Assembly: GCA_002842205.1 (NCBI GenBank)
Contig: PHCI01000001.1
Location: 248,001-312,000 of the forward strand
Origin: Betaproteobacteria bacterium HGW-Betaproteobacteria-3
GTDB taxonomy: Bacteria > Pseudomonadota > Gammaproteobacteria > Burkholderiales > Burkholderiaceae_C
DNA: 64,000 nt
Reading direction: 5' to 3'
The number at the start of each line of letters is the position of its first letter. The stretch's first letter is position 1. The notes under the pieces were generated by a model. It saw only the letters and a list, made by a program, of their open reading frames with translations. It made no database searches and was not told the DNA's origin. Shown piece after piece: positions 61,690-64,000 of the stretch. Position numbers and translations under genes: made by a program.

Positions 61690-62354
61690 AAAACGTTGCT
61701 GTGGTCGATTACGGCATGGGCAACCTGCGTTCGGTGTCGCAGGCCGTCAAGGCCGCGGCGCAGGGCACGGGCTGGCATGTGGTGGTCACGGCCGACCCTC
61801 AGGTGGTGGACGCTGCCGACCGCGTGGTGCTGCCCGGCCAGGGCGCCATGCCCGACTGCATGCGCGAGCTGCGCGACTCGGGGCTGCTGGCTTCGGTGCT
61901 GGCGGCCGCCGACCGCAAGCCGCTGTTTGGCGTCTGCGTGGGCATGCAGATGCTGCTCGACCGCAGCGACGAAGGCCCGGCGGGCGTGGGCACGCCGGGG
62001 CTGGGGCTGATCGGGGGCGAAGTCGTCAAATTCGAGCTGGCCGGGCACCTGCAGCCCGACGGCAGCCGCTACAAGGTGCCGCAAATGGGCTGGAACCAGG
62101 TCTGGCGCCACAACCACGGCGGGGCGCCGCACCCGGTCTGGGGGCAGGTGGCCGACGGCAGCTGGTTTTACTTTGTGCACAGCTTTTATGCCCGCACGTC
62201 GGATGCGCACCACAGTGTGGGCGAAGCCGATTACGGCGGCCGCTTTACGGCGGCCGTTGCACGCGATAATATTTTCGCCACCCAATTCCACCCCGAAAAA
62301 AGCGCAGCACAAGGCTTGGCCCTTTACCGCAACTTCCTTGAGTGGAATCCCTGA
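61686..62354 (+). CDS. hisH: Imidazole glycerol phosphate synthase, glutamine amidotransferase subunit
   Basis: Supplies ammonia to HisF. 222 residues from ATG 61686. Nucleophile Cys84 in GVCVGMQML and the HPEKS C-terminal motif. The start codon lies at the end of a CR1 copy and no ribosome-binding site is evident upstream. Confidence 0.95.
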   Translation: MKNVAVVDYGMGNLRSVSQAVKAAAQGTGWHVVVTADPQVVDAADRVVLPGQGAMPDCMRELRDSGLLASVLAAADRKPLFGVCVGMQMLLDRSDEGPAGVGTPGLGLIGGEVVKFELAGHLQPDGSRYKVPQMGWNQVWRHNHGGAPHPVWGQVADGSWFYFVHSFYARTSDAHHSVGEADYGGRFTAAVARDNIFATQFHPEKSAAQGLALYRNFLEWNP

Positions 62355-62450
62355 AAGATGTCGCCCCCACGTCTGGCTCACCGTGTTCTTGCCGTATCAG
62401 AGGGCGTACCCCGCCCGGCCTGATCCCCTTCCCACGCACTTCCTGCCCCC

Positions 62451-63191
62451 ATGCTTCTCATTCCCGCGATTGACCTGAAAGACGGCCACTGCGTTCGCCT
62501 CAAACAGGGCGACATGGCCCAGTCCACCACCTTCAGCGAAGACCCGGCCGCCATGGCGCGCTCGTGGCTCGAAAAAGGCGCGCGCCGCCTGCACCTGGTG
62601 GACCTGAACGGCGCCTTCGCCGGCAAGCCGCAGAATTTTTCGGCCATCCGCGCCATCCTGAAGGCCGTGGGCGACGACATCCCGGTGCAACTGGGCGGCG
62701 GCATCCGCGACCTCGACACCATTGAAAAGTACATCGACGGCGGCCTGCGCTACGTGATCATCGGCACCGCCGCGGTCAAGAACCCGGGTTTCCTGAAGGA
62801 CGCCTGCACCGCGTTTGGCGGCCACATCATCGTGGGCCTGGACGCCAAGGACGGCAAGGTTGCCACCGACGGCTGGAGCAAGCTCACCGGGCACGAGGTG
62901 ATCGACCTGGCCAGGAAGTTCGAGGACTGGGGCGTTGACTCCATCATTTACACCGACATCGGCCGCGACGGCATGCTCTCGGGCATCAACGTCGAGGCCA
63001 CCGTCAAGCTCGCACAGGCGCTCAGCATTCCGGTGATCGCCTCGGGCGGTTTGAGCAACATGGCCGACATTGAAAAGCTTTGTGCCGTGGAAGACGAGGG
63101 CATTGAAGGTGTGATCTGCGGCCGGGCCATCTATTCGGGCGACCTGGACTTTGCCGCCGCGCAGGCCCGTGCCGATGAATTGAACGGATAG
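62451..63191 (+). CDS. hisA: ProFAR isomerase
   Basis: 246-residue TIM barrel isomerising ProFAR to [32 protein letters not shown] and YTDIGRDGM motifs. It is 97 bases after hisH and 4 bases before hisF. Confidence 0.96.
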   Translation: MLLIPAIDLKDGHCVRLKQGDMAQSTTFSEDPAAMARSWLEKGARRLHLVDLNGAFAGKPQNFSAIRAILKAVGDDIPVQLGGGIRDLDTIEKYIDGGLRYVIIGTAAVKNPGFLKDACTAFGGHIIVGLDAKDGKVATDGWSKLTGHEVIDLARKFEDWGVDSIIYTDIGRDGMLSGINVEATVKLAQALSIPVIASGGLSNMADIEKLCAVEDEGIEGVICGRAIYSGDLDFAAAQARADELNG

Positions 63192-63194
63192 TTC

Positions 63195-63995
63195 TTGCTC
63201 GCCAAACGCATCATCCCCTGCCTCGACGTGACCGGTGGCCGCGTCGTCAAGGGCGTCAACTTTGTTGAGTTGCGCGACGCCGGAGACCCGGTGGAAATTG
63301 CTGCGCGCTACAACGAGCAGGGCGCCGACGAGCTGACCTTCCTCGACATCACCGCCACCAGCGACGGCCGCGACCTGATCCTGCCCATCATCGAGGCCGT
63401 GGCTTCACAGGTGTTCATCCCGCTCACCGTGGGGGGCGGCGTGCGCACCGTGGAAGACGTGCGCCGGCTGCTCAATGCCGGTGCCGACAAGACCAGCTTC
63501 AACTCGGCCGCCATTGCCACGCCCGACGTCATCAACCGCGCCTCCGACAAATACGGTGCGCAGTGCATCGTGGTGGCCATTGACGCCAAGCGGCGCAGCG
63601 CCGAAGACGCGGCCCACCTGAACGCGCAAGGCCAGCCGCGCGGCCCGGGCTGGGACGTTTACAGCCACGGCGGCCGCAAAAACACGGGGCTGGACGCCGT
63701 GGCCTGGGCCGTGGAGATGGCCCGGCGCGGCGCGGGCGAGATCTTGCTCACCAGCATGGACCGCGACGGCACCAAGTCCGGCTTCGACCTGGAACTCACC
63801 CGCGCCGTGAGCGACGCCGTGAGCGTGCCGGTGATCGCCTCGGGCGGGGTGGGCGCACTGGAACATCTGTCCGAAGGCATCCAGATCGGTGGCGCTGACG
63901 CGGTGCTGGCCGCCAGCATCTTCCACTACGGCGAATTCACGGTGCAGCAGGCCAAGGCGCAAATGGCCGCGCACGGCATTCCGGTGCGGCTTTAG
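63195..63995 (+). CDS. hisF: Imidazole glycerol phosphate synthase, cyclase subunit
   Basis: 266-residue TIM barrel that partners HisH. Starts at TTG 63195, giving the family N-terminus [30 protein letters not shown] and [12 protein letters not shown] motifs. The gene is complete; the his operon probably continues beyond the window (hisI, hisE). Confidence 0.95.
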   Translation: MLAKRIIPCLDVTGGRVVKGVNFVELRDAGDPVEIAARYNEQGADELTFLDITATSDGRDLILPIIEAVASQVFIPLTVGGGVRTVEDVRRLLNAGADKTSFNSAAIATPDVINRASDKYGAQCIVVAIDAKRRSAEDAAHLNAQGQPRGPGWDVYSHGGRKNTGLDAVAWAVEMARRGAGEILLTSMDRDGTKSGFDLELTRAVSDAVSVPVIASGGVGALEHLSEGIQIGGADAVLAASIFHYGEFTVQQAKAQMAAHGIPVRL

Positions 63996-64000
63996 GCGGC

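Overview
The window is a dense, GC-rich chromosomal segment of a Gram-negative betaproteobacterium, most likely a Burkholderiales member of the Comamonadaceae type. This rests on gene order and protein character: tandem OmpC-like porins ending in Phe, mrcA divergent from pilMNOPQ-aroK-aroB-dgt, gltBD next to mlaFEDACB-ibaG-murA-hisGD, an HrcA (CIRCE) plus heat-shock controlled groESL, and a short-form HisG. No rRNA, tRNA, prophage or CRISPR was seen. The species call is inference.

Layout. 1-1900: two tandem porins, the first cut by the window edge. 2122-9076: a dipeptide/oligopeptide ABC transporter operon (permease, M20 amidohydrolase, binding protein, second permease, two ATPases), apparently for peptide uptake and hydrolysis. 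9218-13392: sugar-phosphate genes, zwf divergent from tal-pgi. 13631-15865: groES-groEL on the minus strand with a perfect CIRCE and a sigma-32-like promoter. 15997-20307: a cyclic-nucleotide-binding protein, a two-component system and a Deg-type periplasmic protease. 20362-25265: metK, two lipid A-type acyltransferases, an alpha/beta hydrolase and engB. 25310-27937: cytochrome c4 and the MsrPQ methionine sulfoxide repair pair. 28116-32442: lysA-lptM, cyaY and mrcA. 32713-42335: the type IV pilus pilMNOPQ operon running into aroK, aroB, dgt, a DUF1415 gene and a methyltransferase. 42386-43248: a RAYT (REP-associated tyrosine transposase) element. 43315-49547: gltBD. 49665-57055: the Mla phospholipid transport operon, an ABC-2 transporter, ibaG and murA. 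57052-63995: hisGD, a PIN-domain toxin-antitoxin pair, then hisCBHAF.

Most genes are well-known housekeeping functions. What is unusual lies between and at the edges of them. At least five families of short dispersed repeats can be recognised by eye. I call them CR1 to CR5; these are my labels, not established names. CR1 has eight copies. One lies in frame inside pgi, three others supply the last codons and stop of pgi, msrQ and the RAYT gene, and two lie at the starts of dgt and hisH. CR2 lies between groES and groEL and again downstream of the cytochrome gene. CR3 is a shared core inside two long hairpins with unrelated outer arms.

Regulatory sites with good sequence support are CIRCE plus a sigma-32-like promoter at groESL, a sigma-54 type -24/-12 element at gltB just inside the RAYT insertion boundary, two near-identical direct-repeat boxes linking the response regulator to the protease gene, and a perfect long palindrome in front of the toxin-antitoxin pair. 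I did not find a clearly new multi-gene system. The best candidates for something undescribed are the coding-end behaviour of CR1, the toxin-antitoxin pair coupled into the histidine operon, and the regulator-protease box.
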